The notes: generated from the letters alone by a model not told the origin. A stretch of 64,000 bases of DNA from Carposina sasakii (GCA_014607495.2 CP053165.1:3156906-3220905), one strand, 5' to 3'. Shown: positions 20,473-33,574, numbered from the stretch's first letter. A program made the numbers and translations.

Positions 20473-23400
20473 ATGGCTAATTCATTACAAAGGTATGAAA
20501 TATTAAATGTATTAAAAGAGCACCTTTCTAAAGTCAAAATGTGGCTTGGTATCTATTGCACTCAGAGATGTTTAGCTAATCTTTAGTAACTAAAGAGTAA
20601 TATTTTGATTAAAGTTTCGTTGATAATATTACGAACATGTTACACAAATACATGTCACTTCCAGTTTACAATTATTGCTAATGAACTGTCAAAAAAGTTT
20701 GCCGATAGGCCTGCAGCTCGAGGACCGAAAAAACCAATAAAATATAGCTGCCATAGCTGGGTTTGCGGCGAAGAATTTGTCTCGTGTCTCCGGAGGCTGC
20801 TACTAATGTATTGATATTTATTGGATTATGACATACCTACTTACCTACCTATATTAAGAGTCTCCAAAATTTTCTTTTACTTTACAGTGATATTATTTTG
20901 AACCTAAGATATATACGAATAATACGGTTTTTTCTTCTGCTTATCGGGGCATGGCCTGGTGAACGATTTGGAGAAAATATACATTCTCGCAAGAACTACT
21001 TCAGATTTGTCCTGATAAGTTACAAAATTGCAATGTCTTTTGGAATATTTAATTACTTACATACATATTTGAAGACAGAAACCCTTATTACAGCCGGGCA
21101 TATAATTATAATATTGTCACTGAGCATTGTAATATTAGTATGTATTTTTTTAACAAAATCTTCTACGTATCTACTTAGCAGAAGTTATATACTTACACAA
21201 AAGTTCATTGTTATTTATAGTTTTAATTAATTCTAGATCAGAGTTATATTTGTCCACCTCAACGGCTATGGGACAATAGTTGAAAAATTTATTACCGATT
21301 TCCATCTACTCAATTTCAAAACTGTATCAAAGAATCATACGACAGTAAGTACTTTTAGCTAGGTACCAATCTGAAAAGCATTTGAATAACAGAACTTTTA
21401 TTATTAGTCCCTCGGGCACCATATTTTTGTTTATTCTCCTGAAAAATTAGGTAGGAATTAGGTACTCGGTGCGGGCGAACCACTTTTCTCGCTTTTAATA
21501 TTGCATATTTGGTTTTTAGTTTATCATAAATTTTGGAGTGTATCCCATCACATTCCCGAGAAAACTGATTAGCTTAATAGATTAGATAAGATTAATTGAA
21601 ACGTTAAATTGCTTCACCCCAAGAAATATATATAGCACTCTAAATCGACCTTGCTTCTGTCTTTTACGTCACTGGCGAGGATGGAAGTTAGCTCATCTCC
21701 TTGGTGCCTCTAGTATCTTTTTAACTTATCTTGTATCTATCTGTTTCTTCATAAAATAATAGTGAATTAATTATACTCGTATCAAGTTAAAATTTGTCTA
21801 CAGGAGTGTCTGCGAGTAGAGAAAGCATGCAACTATTTAACTAAAGTTATGGCAACCGTAACATTATCTGCTCTATGTGTATTCAACATGTCACCGATGA
21901 TCTACAACTGGAGGAATGGAGTATTCAAAAAAAATCGACCCGACAACATCACAATAGATTATGTCGTCAACTATGAGTGGTTTGGTTTCAATTCGGATGA
22001 CCATTTTTATATATCGACCTTCTTCTTGGGCTATTTTAATTCATATCTGGTTTCTACCACCGTAGTCATGCTAGATTTATTTATGACCATAATAGTTTTG
22101 CATATTATTGGACACATTAATATTCTTCGTAACTCTCTTAAAATACCTCCACCACAAACGGTTAGAGTTCTCCATATAAATGACATATCTAGTGTTAATT
22201 ATGCAGTTTTTGATGCGGATGAGAACAAGAGTATACAACAAATGTTAATAAAATGTGTTAATCATCACAGAATTATAAAGAGGTAAGTTAATCAAACTTG
22301 ACTGATCGTATTAAATTATTACAGAATAATAATACTATTACGAACATACAAACTATGTACTACAATAATACAATGATGTATTTTAAAACCTTCGGCTTCC
22401 TTCATAGCCATGAAGGCATTAAGTCTTTTCATTATTAGTGGCTACCGTGACTACCGTGATACATTCGAATCGAAACAAATCTTCGTGTCTTATAGTACCT
22501 ACTGTTAATGTAGGTATAAAGACCATTCCATAAAAGGTAACTTATTTTATTTCCCAAAGTCAGCCCTATATCCAGAGTCCAGACATTAAAATCAATTCAG
22601 TAGTTAAAACGTGAAGTCGTAATATTCATTACTTAGCTATGGTTATAGTATAGTGCACATAGTAGTCTGCTATGGTTTCTAATGATGCTATGAGTTCCTT
22701 AGATATGCCGGCATATAGCGGCATAACAATAAGCAAACTTGAAAGAAAAATATTATTTTCGGACTACAAGATCTATACTATAGATCACCGATATTTATTA
22801 ACGTACTATGCTACTAAAATAAGTATGTAATATAAAAAAGACTGTGCTATTCTTTAAAGGAGGTAAATCGGCGAATCCAACTTGGTTGGGCAGCGTTCAG
22901 AAAACTACGAAGCGTATTTGGGTCTAAGATACCCGAGTCCTTAAAGACGAAGGTATTCAACCAGTGCGTACTGCCGGTGATGACCTACGGTGCCGAGACG
23001 TGGTCTCGAACTGTGAGCTTCATCAGGATCGCACAGCGAGCAATGGAGAGAGCTATGCTCGGGATCTCTCTGCGTAATCGAATCAGAAATGAGGAGATCC
23101 GCTGGACTTCCCAGGGCTGAAACGATGATGATGATGATAAAAAAGACATGTTTTTCATACGTCAATGCACCTTTATAACTAAAACCTTTATTCCCAGATT
23201 CGCAACAGAGTCCTCCAGTGGCTTCGGTCCAATACTTGCCTTAAATTATTTATACCAAGTCTTGAATATTTGTGTCCTGCTTTTTGAATGTTCACACCTG
23301 GTGAGTATTTTATGTAAAACTTGCGACCCGCCCCGGCTTCACACGGATATAGTGCTGATATTATACATATATACCTTCCTCGTGAATCACTCTATCTATT

Positions 23401-25844
23401 AAAAAAACCGCATCAAAATCCGTCCCCTAGTTTGAAAGATCTAAGCACACATAGGGACGGACAGACAGCGGCAAGCGACTTTGTTTTATAATATGTAGTG
23501 ATGAAGTAAAATGAGTGAAGAAGCAATTTATTTAATAAACACTGTTTGTAAGATATATCGGTCGGTTGGACCACTACCTCAATGAAGCAATTCGATTGCG
23601 AATTAGTAGGTACATATTGCAGTTGGGTAAAGACAACATCGAGGAGGAAATCACCAGAAGAGTGCAACTTGGCTGGGCAGTGTTTGGGAAGTTGCGTCAT
23701 ATTTTTGAGTCATCCTTGCCACAATGCCTCAAGACCAAAGTGTTTGATCAGTGCGTCCTACCAGACGTTTATTAATAATGCATACCTACCCATTAGCTTA
23801 TTGTCTACCTACTGCCATATTTTACCCTAGCCATAGTGAGATACCTAATTTATTGTCTTTTTCAGAGTTCGACCAATATTGGTAAATATGGACCTTTGAC
23901 ATTTATGATTGTTGCTCAGCTAGTATCAATATCAGTATTGTTTGAATTTGTTAAAACTGCGGTAAGTAGATAATCATTATAAAGTAAAGTTACACATAGT
24001 ACCTACATACATAATTAGTTCGGTAGGTAGAGTCCGTTTCATTGAATAATTCCTAAACCTGATTTCGGAACTAACATATTTTGTATGGAGTGAAACAGAA
24101 AATGCCATCATACACATAGTAACTAGCGCCATCATACATTGTAACAGTGTATACAGTGAAACGTAGGTAGGTACCCTAGTAGCTCTTTCTACGCCTAGTA
24201 CATAGTATGATACATTTATAATTCATTTCATCCCATAGGAAAGCAAGGGAACTAAAATCATACAGCCATTATTTTAATTTATCTTCTAAGCTGCTCTGTA
24301 AGTAAATAAAACGTTTAATACTACAGCTGCTTCTCTTCCCGGGCATACTGTACAAGTCAGTAGAGGGACAAGAGGGTCTTGGTGTTTTGTAGGCGATGGG
24401 CTGACCACCCGTCACTATTAACAGAACTTGTACATCTCAACTATACCCTCAAAATTGGCCAGAAGTCGCACCATCTGGTTTAATCGGCCCTTGGTGCTCT
24501 GCCTACCCCGTAAGGGATAAAGGCGTGATTATATGTACATACAGGCTGATTTTTGGTCGTCAACGTTCCCGAAAACTACGGAATCTCCTCATCATCACGA
24601 TCATTTTTCTTCATGGAAGCATACCTGGGAAGTGTCTGGTTCCCACGATATTAGGGTCCAAAGTTGAGTAAATTGACTGCGTTTTTCTGCATAAATGCAC
24701 ATAGACGCGCATAGCAATATTTTTTTACGAGAAATAATTAATATCTGTCTATGAAAAAACTAGCAAAAACACTGGACACTACAAATTTCGCTGGATCAAA
24801 TAATTACATTTTTTTTTTTCAAAAAATTTACCTCGTTTCCCAGCACATTTTTTTAGCATAAACTTACTTTATTTGATGTATAGAGTACGTAGCCTTCGTT
24901 AAGGGTGGAAACGAAAAAACATCCTGTATATAACATATGTATTATGTACTTTAATTTGGGTAATAAGCGCGGGAACTTTACGGGGTTTACTGATCGCTTA
25001 CATTTATTTTCTTTAGAGCAGCAAACTAATGGAAGATGTCTACGCCATACCGTGGGAGTCCATGGATGTAAAAAATCAACGCACAGTCTATATGCTACAG
25101 TTCATAGTGCAAACACCTCTACAAGTTACGGCACTTAAGATGGTGCCTGTAGGTGTAACAACTATGCAACAGGTGAGACCAGCCCCACGAAAAGCATTTT
25201 TTTTTACAATTTACAGCATCGCCAGGAAGAATCGCCACGTTGAGCATAGCGGGGTCAGCCCCCCTAGCATGAACACGCATCGTGGATATCGTATCATAAG
25301 ATATCGTATCGTCTCTATACAAAATTCAATATGGCGGCTATATTTATCGTATTGTGACAGGCTGCATGTCGATAAATCGGTTTATCATATCGTGTTACGC
25401 AGGTCATGCCACTTGTGCAGGTATAAAAGATCAGTGACATTTGCTAGCCTGAGAGGCTAGAGTTCTTCTGTCGACTCCTATGACATGGATGCAATTAGGT
25501 GTAACTGATGTATTGCAACGGCGAATCGCAAAATAATATGCCATTGCCACGCGTACGATTTTCGCTATAACATTGTTTTGCCGTTCAATCTATGCCGTTA
25601 AAATTACAATCGAACTTGAGAATAATATGAATTACTTCATTTTTAAATTTTGGGATGCATCCGTGATCTCTGCCAACCCCTCTGGGAAAGAGGCGTGATT
25701 ACCTAAATGTATTTAAGATGCTCTATAAAAAAAGCAGCAGAGCGAGTTATAAATACTAAAGTTCCCATTGTATGTTTTTTTTTTCAGATTATAAAATCGT
25801 CACTCTCATATTACGCCTTTTTGAGAACAAAGAGTACTTTCTAA
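20473..25844 (+). CDS. Odorant receptor, 8 exons
   Basis: Exons 20473-20492, 20888-21137, 21237-21344, 21804-22282, 23198-23300, 23866-23961, 25017-25172 and 25788-25844 join in frame to 422 aa. Insect odorant receptors are seven-transmembrane ligand-gated channel subunits that work with Orco in the dendritic membrane of olfactory neurons. Recognisable stretches: RFFLLLIGAWPGE near the N-terminus, EKFITDFHLLNFK, TM-rich exon 4, FGPILALNYLYQVLNICVLL in exon 5, and the conserved C-terminal pattern (YAIPWESMD, QNQR-like, SSLSYYAFLRTKS) before the stop. The first exon (MANSLQ) is only 20 nt. It is supported by a GT donor and matching phase, and is the least certain part. AATAAA at 26010-26015. 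The introns hold RTE fragments and MITEs. Confidence 0.86.
22858..23137 (+). mobile_element. RTE-type LINE 3' fragment with internal deletion
   Basis: Translates to RRIQLGWAAF..LKTKVFNQCVLPVMTYG, matching 55570-56652. Then, after NEEIR, it jumps to the C-terminal WTSQG. Ends in a gatgatgatgatga tail. In OR intron 4. Confidence 0.85.
23310..23490 (+). repeat. LINE 3' end, copy 1
   Basis: 'gcgacccgccccggcttcac', 'gaatcactctatctatt' and 'gcatcaaaatccgtc' are shared in order with 33575-33745. A very common lepidopteran LINE/SINE tail. Confidence 0.78.
23560..23775 (+). mobile_element. RTE reverse transcriptase fragment
   Basis: IEEEITRRVQLGWAVFGKL and LKTKVFDQCVLP match the RTE at 55570-56652. 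A short 5'- and 3'-truncated relic in OR intron 5. Confidence 0.78.
24028..24172. repeat. Dispersed repeat 'agtccgtttcat'
   Basis: 'gagtccgtttcattgaataa' and 'ctagcgccatcat' recur in the same order at 40398-40550. The right end 'agtgaaacgtag' is partly inverted to the left. Probably a MITE. Confidence 0.6.
24431..24539 (+). repeat. Dispersed lepidopteran repeat, copy 2
   Basis: Same unit as 2265-2400: 'ataccctcaaaattggccag' through 'gcctaccccgtaagggataa'. Abuts MITE B at 24540. Confidence 0.75.
24540..24929 (+). mobile_element. MITE family B, copy 2
   Basis: TACAGGCTGATTTTTGGTCG at the left and ACGAAAAAACATCCTGTA at the right are imperfect inverted ends with TA. Ends 87 bp before OR exon 7. 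Confidence 0.85.
25265..25432 (+). repeat. 'tatcgtatcgt' MITE, copy 1
   Basis: 'gatatcgtatcgtctctata', 'ttcaatatggcggc' and 'gtcgataaatcggtttatca' are shared with 31865-32025 and, more loosely, with the right end of 57370-58180. Confidence 0.72.
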
Positions 25845-26303
25845 AGATATTGCAGCTTTGGTCTCTATGATTTCAGTTCACAAAGAAACTCTATATTTAT
25901 TCTAATAGGTATTTGAAAGCATTATACAAATAAGAGGCACAGCTTTTTTATCTCGAAGCAACTCCTTGTCACTTTTACAAATATTGCATTATTGTATCTT
26001 AAATTATTCAATAAATACACACTTGCACATCTTTTCATGTTTTAATTAGGTACCTACCTATTTTATCATTTAGACGATATTTACAAATAAATATTAATGT
26101 AGAGATGCGTCAGATTATTCACATATTTTTATTTTTTTATTATAAATTATTTATTTTTATAATGATGGAATAATAATTTGTTAATGCTATATCATGCACA
26201 AAGCAACGATAGCTACACTTTTGATTACCATTAAATAAATTCTTTACAAATCAAATAAATTTTCTGGGTGTATTTTTCCAAAAGCTAGAATATAGGATGA
26301 CAT

Positions 26304-29300
26304 TCACATATTTCTAAGATCTTTTCTTAAAATTTTACCAGCTGGAGTTTTCGGTATTTCATCGATGAACTCGACAGATTTTAAGTGTTTGTATTTCACA
26401 AGTTTAGCATTAACAAAATCCATGAGCTCCGCCTTCGTCAGAGGCTGGTCATCGTCTGTGACCACGAATGCTTTAGGAACTTCCCCCGTTATCGGATCAG
26501 GTATACCAATAACTGCACAGTCAGTGACCTTGGGATGTGTCAAGATAATGTTTTCCAATTCTGCTGGAGGTACTTGGTATCCTTTAACCTGTAAAAATTT
26601 AATGATGGATTGTGTTAGTACTATGCTAGGATACAACTTCAAGTTTCAATCATCTTACATAATAATAAATACCCGCAGGGCAGCTTTGTGGCGAAGCTGT
26701 TGGTGATTGGCGTCACCACGGACCCGAGTTCAGAGGGCCACTTTACCATCTTTGGCCCTCGACTCTTAGCTTGCCTTCATTGGCCGGCTAAGAGGGAACA
26801 GCGCAAGAGCGGTACCTTTGCTCCAGTGTGGAAGTGTAAAATGTCATAACGCCGGGGGTAACTGACGTTCACGCCCCGCAGTCTAACCTCTCTGCACTCT
26901 TAGCCGCCCGCGCCGGTGTTGCCTCCCCGGCATGCGCCACTTATGGGAAGCCCACCTCATGGCCTTAAATTACGGGCGGCAAGTCACCGCCTGCCACCTC
27001 ACAATTTTGGGACTAGATTGTTATGGCAGGCGTCCGATAGTCTCCCTATATATCCAGCCACCCATCATTCAACTCCATAGCCCATGATCTTAGTTTTCCA
27101 TCGCACGACGTAGATCTGCACTCCAATAGTCTTTGCACATAGCGGGGACCATCACCGGGTGTATTATATTGTGCGCTCGGTGATGGTATCCGCCATGTGT
27201 ATCCCACACCATATTAAAGTTCTCTTAAAAGGGCCTCTACATCTTGGCTACGGCCCGATGCACGCCTCTCAAAGGACCGGGACTCTGTAGTCCCGTGAAT
27301 TTCGAAAGAGATACAAATTAATAATAATCATTAATTTCAGACGGTGTAGTCTATATTGTGTTAGTAACAACGGTCCTTATAAGCTGTAGGTACTTTGTAA
27401 AAAGAAGTACAAGGAAACATAATCTGGTTTGATATAAGACAGAATTCCAGCTGACCATTCACAGTCGCAGGTCTCGGATACAAATCCTACCTTCTTGCTT
27501 TAGATAAATGTATTTACTAATAACAACAATATATTTGTACTACTTACCTTTATAAGTTCCTTAAGTCGGCCTGTAATATAGAAGTCTTTATCTCCAAGCT
27601 TTCCAATGTCACCTGTTTTGAACCAACCGTCTTTAGTAAGCACCTCTTTCGTAGCTTCATCGTTTTTGTAATAACCAGACATTAGGAATGGACCTCTGAC
27701 CCAAAGTTCGCCTTCCTAGAAATGAGTTTTTGTCATTCATTACTTCCACATAATAAAAAAATATATCTACATATACTACAAGAAAAAAGCCGCATGCTCT
27801 GGAGTTACGCAATTTGTATTTTTTTTACATGTACAACTATATTTTACCTTTCCCCTCTCTAAAGTTTCCTTAGTATCTTCATCAACAATTTGAATCTCAC
27901 CGCCTCTTACAGGGGTACCTACAGAATCTCCCTTATAATTTGCAGTATCACTTTTAAGAACTAAGCTGATGCCTCCTGCTGTTTCAGTTAATCCATACCC
28001 TTGGCGTAACATAACATTTTTCTGAAACAAAACATAATTTTCAATGATTTGCAATATCTTATCGAGTCATTAAAAATAGATTAACGCGTGTTCGTGCTGA
28101 TTTAAATTGTAAATAAATGTAAACTATCCATCTTTTTAATTGTTTATCTATCTATTTATACCTTTCTACAGAAAACAATGGAAACCTATAAACTTACATT
28201 TTTATCTTTATAAGCCGTAAAATCAACTTTCCTCAAAGGTGCTCCGCCGATAACGACATCTTTTATTGAAGCTACATGTTCCTTGGTAACTAAACTGTTA
28301 TTAGCCATGAACGAAACTACAGAAAAAAAACAATATGGGGAATAATTTATTATTACACTTCAAATGCACCAGATTAACCCGTCCAAGAATTTCTATAGCA
28401 ATGTTATTTTCAACTTTCTTCTAGAGCAGCGCTACATATAGTAGGTACATTTTTATATAGCTTGTCATAGTCATACCTTTAGAGGTTGGGTACAAGGTCG
28501 GATTTAAGGGAGGTCAACCGGGGCTATAGTCTCGAGGCCTCCATAAAATTGCAGTAAAATTGTAGCCCCCACAATAGAGACTTCGAAAATCACTTTTATT
28601 TATTTATTTAATAAATAACTAAATAAAAAAAAGAGATATGGGACCACAAGGCTCCACTTTTTATTCCAAGGCCTCAAGACTTCTAAATTTGGTACAGTGT
28701 GTTGGGTACAATATGCCAAATACAGTCCCTCTTTTTCCTAATTAAACTAGCGCTAAAATAACCAAAAAATATACCTAGGTAGGTACTGTACGTACACTTA
28801 CCAAGAGGTGGTACCGCTATCATAACATCAGGCCTATGTTTTATGAGAGTGTCCAAGAAGACGTCTGGCATAAACTGCGGCATAGTCACTAGCTTAGCAC
28901 CGTAATAGATACTATAAATGACGTGAGCCAACAGACCAAACACGTGGAAGAAAGGCAAGATCGCTGGTACTATAGCTTGATGTTCTTCTGCAATAGGCAA
29001 AAATTATGAATAGATAGATATATTTACATAGTACCAAAAGGCAATTTTTTGACCACTGTTATATTTTATGTATTATCATGTTAAACATCTAGAATAAGAA
29101 GATATTATTTTGGAGCATGCCCAATTTAGTCAGATTTTTGTATATTTTAGATGTTACAACGTCTATCTTTACCATAGTTTCCATTCACTGCTCTATATTC
29201 CTCGTGATTGGACATCTTAGTCAAATTAACAAGAGCATAATGAGAAAGCATTACAGCTTTTGGCAATCCAGTAGTACCACTCGAGAATGGCAGGCAAACA

Positions 29301-32300
29301 ATATCGTTTTTACTAGAAAATACAGATTTCAGACAATTCAATTCAATGTGCTGGTCTGTGGCAAACTCTGAAAACTTTATGGTTCCTTCAGGTAAATCTG
29401 CTTCGTCCGTTAATATTACGGGTACATTCTTGTTCAATTCTTTCAGTGCCTCTCTTATTTTTGGATAAAATATTTTTTCAGTGATTATTATTTTTGGCTC
29501 TATTAATTTAAGTTGATGTTTAAAATTTTCTGAAATAAGAAAACAGCTATTACAGCGATGCGATATTTAAAGATTTTCTTCTAGGATTATGTACGCTTAT
29601 CATATGGTAAGTATGGTATCATAAGGTAGGTATATGTTGCAATAGCCAAGCAGTAGCATTGCGATAGCGAAAATTGTACAATTTATCGATTTGCGATTTC
29701 GTTTTATAAGCGACATCATCGCCTCTACCGGGAAATTTCTAATAAATTACGCGAAAGCTCCCGTGACCAGAATGCTGGTCTCTTTTTGCACAAAAAATTA
29801 GCATTGCAATACAACGTGGCAATGTTGCCAGCATTCTGGGCACCCTCCCGGTAGACGGCAACTTTATAGATATATTTAATTTCGTGTCAGTTAAATTAGT
29901 TTTTAGGTTTATATAAGTATATGTTAGTATTGTAATAACATTTAGTTATATTAATAAAATTTCCATGCATTAGGTAGGTATATTAAGATCTTTATCTTAC
30001 CTAATCTTGAAAGTATAGGTACAAAGCAAATTCGGAATGTCGAGATCTGAATGAATAGGTAAACGAGTGATAAATTATGTACGAAAATACAAATAAATAT
30101 AGAAATATAAATACTCCACAGCGACATCATATAAGTAAGAATCTCGCGGTAAGGCAACACATAAACAAAATTACATACGCTGTGTTCTCAAATATGGAAG
30201 ATGATCCTACAGCAACTTTTACCATATCGGAGTCAGATGAAAAATATCCGTGACAAGATCTAGTTTGTCGCCTAAATGCCAACAGTGTATACTCGTACAT
30301 AAACCATTACTGGTTTTTCTGAACACTGCCGTTATCCCTCTTCAAACATAAAATTTCTAAACTATAAATAAAAAGCTACAACACAGCTACAACACACTTA
30401 CTTATCTTATATCTAACATTACTTGTTAGTACCATACAGATCCGCGATGAGGGTACTTGTGAAATTTTTTACATTATGGCATTGAATAGAATAATATCTA
30501 AGTTCTTACTATGCACAGAAGGAGATGCAGCTGATGTATTCTAGTAAAGACTCGAGTAATAAGTAAACTTACTTGTCGTATTGCTAGGATCACTCATGCT
30601 CGCCACACCACCCGCCTGAACAATCCCCATGAAAATGATCTGAGCCTCCGGGCAGTTACGTAGAACTACAAACGTTGTGTCAAGAGTCTCCAACCTCAGT
30701 TTCGATCGTAGAGATGCCGCAAATGTCATTGACATCTTGTACTCTTGAGCATACGTATAACCTCGGCCTGTTACGGCACACACCTGAAGTTAAGAAAAAC
30801 AAAAGGAAAAAAAATATTTTAGACTTTAGGTCAATCAAAGTTACCACATAATATTAGTGAAGAACGGTTAGGTATTTAGATAAAACAATTAGGAGATAGA
30901 TTCTCAGGTTCTTCGACATATCTCTACACTCGACTAATACGAGTGGAATGCTACGGACCACTCAAGATACTTTCCAGTGCTGGCAATTAATACCTGAGCA
31001 AAGAGCAAAAGTGCTGTTGATGCCAGTTAGCTATTCAAATATCCGTAATTTTGTTACAGATATTTGAAAGAACAATTTTTTTATGCATGGTTTAGAGATA
31101 ATGTCGAAGAACACATTTCGTCACGTCGTCGCGTCATCTCGTCACACAGATCTGTAGTACTAGCTAGGAGGCGTGTCAGCTTACATAATTACATAATTCG
31201 AAACTCCAGGACCTGACCCACCGCCGGAAAATTTCTGCCTTGTCAGTGTTTTACAGGATACACTTTGGAGAGTGCGCGTGGGAACTTCACAATACAGTTC
31301 CACTAGCCCCTTCACCCCCATTCACCATCGGGATACTAGATGCAGACTAACGTATCACCCTTACGTTGTTGATATCCCACCCATCCGCACCAAACGTTAT
31401 GCTAACTCGTTTGTAATGCGAACGGCTAAGGAGTGGAATGCACTTCCTGCCGATGTATTTCCCGAGCACTACAACATTATTCTCTTCAAAGCTAGAGTGA
31501 ATGGGCACTTTCTAGGCAAACATGTACCACCCTAGGCCGCATCTTGCTTAACATCAGGCACGATGGCGGTCAAATGTTAGCCTAGCTAATTGTAAAAAAA
31601 AAATCGCTTTTTCTGTATTTTGTCTCTTGAACACATTCTCACCGAAGGCACAAGAAAGTAGTCAAAGAAGCAGTACTCTTCACTAGTTACTTTTTAAAAG
31701 TTCAGATCAGTTAGAGTGAGTAAATGTATCAGACATCAGATATGGGCTTAACATGTTAGATCAATGATAAACGAGTCGTTTTTAAGACCACAAAAAACCA
31801 TTATAATTTTATTAGTAATAATAACTAAGTATTATAATAACAAAATAATGCTACGCATTCTTCTCGTCATCACGTAGGCTGGATATCGTATCGTACGATA
31901 TCGTATCGTCTCTATACAAAATTCAACATGGCGCATATTTATCGTATTTTGACAGGCTATATGTCGATAAATCGGTTTATCATATCGTGTTTCGCAGGTC
32001 ATGCTACTTGGGCAGATTGTATTTTTTGCAAGAATGCTCGTAGACGCGTGTAACTAATATTTTTCCCGCAAAAAAAACCTACCAAAAAACTAACGCAGAC
32101 TAGAAACCACATTGCACGGGAAAAAATAATAAAAAATGTCTTAATTAAAATCGTCTATCAAATTTTTTGGCATTAACTTATTTTAATTCATGCATAGAGT
32201 ACATATGGGTACGTTAACATAAGTGACGTAAACAGTGCCAACCAAACACTTTACGCATTAAATCTATGACTGTACGTCATATTTAAGTACCTATATCTAC

Positions 32301-33519
32301 AGGATGATTTTTGGTCATCAACGTTCCCGAAAACTACGGAATCTCATCATCACGATAATTTTTCTCTATGGAAGTATACCTGGGAAGTGTCTGGTGGTTC
32401 CCAAGATTAGGGTCCAAAGTTGAGTAAATAGACTGCGTTTTTCTGCATAAATGCACATAGACGCGCGTAGCAAGATTTTTTCACGAGAAATAATCTATAA
32501 TAAAACTAGTATAAATACTGCACCCTATAAATTTCGTCCAATCAAGTAATAAAAAATAAAAAAATTACATCGCTTCCCATCATTTTTTTTGGCATAAACT
32601 TACTTTATTTGATGTATAGAGTACGTACCCTTCGTTAAGGGTGGCGACGAAAAAACATCCTGTATAGAAAGATTATAAAATAGGCAACTTATCTACATAT
32701 TTATTGCTACAAACCATAAGTTACATATACGAACGTGAAGTAATAATGTAAACGGACATTACTAAGTAGGTATCTACCTTCTTTAAAAATTATTACCTAG
32801 GTAAGTAGGTACTATATCCTGGATATTTTTGTCTTTTTTTATGGATCTACAATGTAAAGGTGTTTATTTTGAAGACTTAGGCTAAGGCCGCACTACGGAA
32901 AAACCGCCGCGGTTTTTAACCCCCTGCCTTTTTTAGTATGGCTGAGCAATACCGTCAGTGCGGCTGCTTCCATTACTTTCATTTATTCACAAAATCAGGT
33001 GGTTAAAATCCGCGGCGGATTTGCCGTAGTGCGGCCATAGACTTAGGGCTGATTTTTTCAATGGTCAGATTCGAAGAATAAAGTTGATAATGTCTAAATC
33101 TTGATCAAGTTTTACAGTGCCTTTTGAAAAATCTGCCCTTAATGAATTTAAATATTTTGTATTTCTATTTGTGTTGCTATGACACTGTTAGGTCACGATC
33201 TTAATTTGCTTCTTATGAGTTCAAATCACTTTGAAATATGATTTTGAATGGTAATAAGAGTAACCCTTTAAGTACTTACCTAAAACATATTTTTACCTTT
33301 AAGTAAAGATACACATACCGTAGCTGTTCTTTCAGAATATTTATCTAAGTTCTGCCAAATGAAGTCAACTAAAGTCTCGTTAGATGTAGGCACCGGCTCA
33401 AAAGGGGACGTCAGTATATTTCCTTCAGTTTTTGATCCAAAAGCTCGAGCTTTTTGAATAGAAACCTGCGACTTTCCAGCTATTTCAGATAACATTCGAC
33501 GCATAGTATTTTTAATCAT
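26304..33519 (-). CDS. ACS2: luciferase/4CL-like acyl-CoA synthetase, 8 exons
   Basis: Exons, in transcription order: 33319-33519, 30573-30783, 29173-29529, 28802-28987, 28198-28316, 27848-28021, 27548-27715 and 26304-26588, giving 566 aa. Intron positions and phases are the same as ACS1; exon lengths differ only in exon 1 (+3 codons) and exon 7 (-1 codon). All key motifs are present: [10 protein letters not shown] (here Ala replaces the last Gly), [24 protein letters not shown] and catalytic K557 in PAGKILRK. The N-terminus ([18 protein letters not shown]) is basic, like a mitochondrial presequence, and the C-terminus is -RNM, not SKL. The gene converges on the odorant receptor. A TTTATT at 26136-26141 is a possible poly(A) signal. 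Substrate unknown. Confidence 0.93.
26675..27315. mobile_element. GC-rich retroposon in ACS2 intron 7
   Basis: About 640 bp of GC-rich sequence between AT-rich 'ataataataaat' and 'aaattaataataat', with no long ORF. It resembles the untranslated 3' part of a non-LTR retrotransposon or a SINE, but I do not recognise the family. It is much more GC-rich than its surroundings. Confidence 0.5.
28470..28600 (+). repeat. Dispersed repeat 'ggatttaggggaggtcaacc'
   Basis: 'cggatttaagggaggtcaac' and 'cccacaatagagacttcg' match 59326-59405 in order. In ACS2 intron 4. Confidence 0.65.
29721..29862. repeat. Foldback MITE in ACS2 intron 2
   Basis: 'ctctaccggga' and 'gaccagaatgctgg' face 'ccagcattctggg' and 'tcccggtagac'. 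Confidence 0.7.
30470..30545 (+). repeat. Retroposon R2 3' end, near ACS2 exon 2
   Basis: 'gatgcagctgatgtattcta' preceded by 'ttcttactatgcacagaagg'. Truncated copy. Confidence 0.7.
31200..31600 (+). mobile_element. Jockey/CR1-type LINE 3' end
   Basis: 31272-31535 encodes [19 protein letters not shown] followed by [17 protein letters not shown], the usual C-terminal tail of arthropod LINE ORF2, and then a stop and an A-rich stretch. 5'-truncated. A reverse-oriented copy is at 41330-41515. Confidence 0.85.
31865..32025 (+). repeat. 'tatcgtatcgt' MITE, copy 2
   Basis: Close match to 25265-25432, including 'atttatcgtattttgacagg' and 'gtcgataaatcggtttatca'. Confidence 0.75.
32298..32664 (+). mobile_element. 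MITE family B, copy 3
   Basis: TACAGGATGATTTTTGGTCA at the left and GACGAAAAAACATCCTGTA at the right. About 367 bp, in ACS2 intron 1. Confidence 0.9.
32882..33041. mobile_element. Foldback MITE 'ggccgcactacgg'
   Basis: 'aaggccgcactacgg' and 'aaaccgccgcgg' face 'ccgcggcggattt' and 'ccgtagtgcggcc'. No copy elsewhere in the window. Confidence 0.85.
33045..33143. repeat. MITE family E, copy 4
   Basis: 'tagggctgattttttcaatg' faces 'ttgaaaaatctgccctta'. Adjacent to the previous MITE in ACS2 intron 1. Confidence 0.7.
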
Positions 33520-33574
33520 TGTCAGTTATGTAAATGCCTAAAAGTATATTTGATTTATTAAATTTATATAACAC

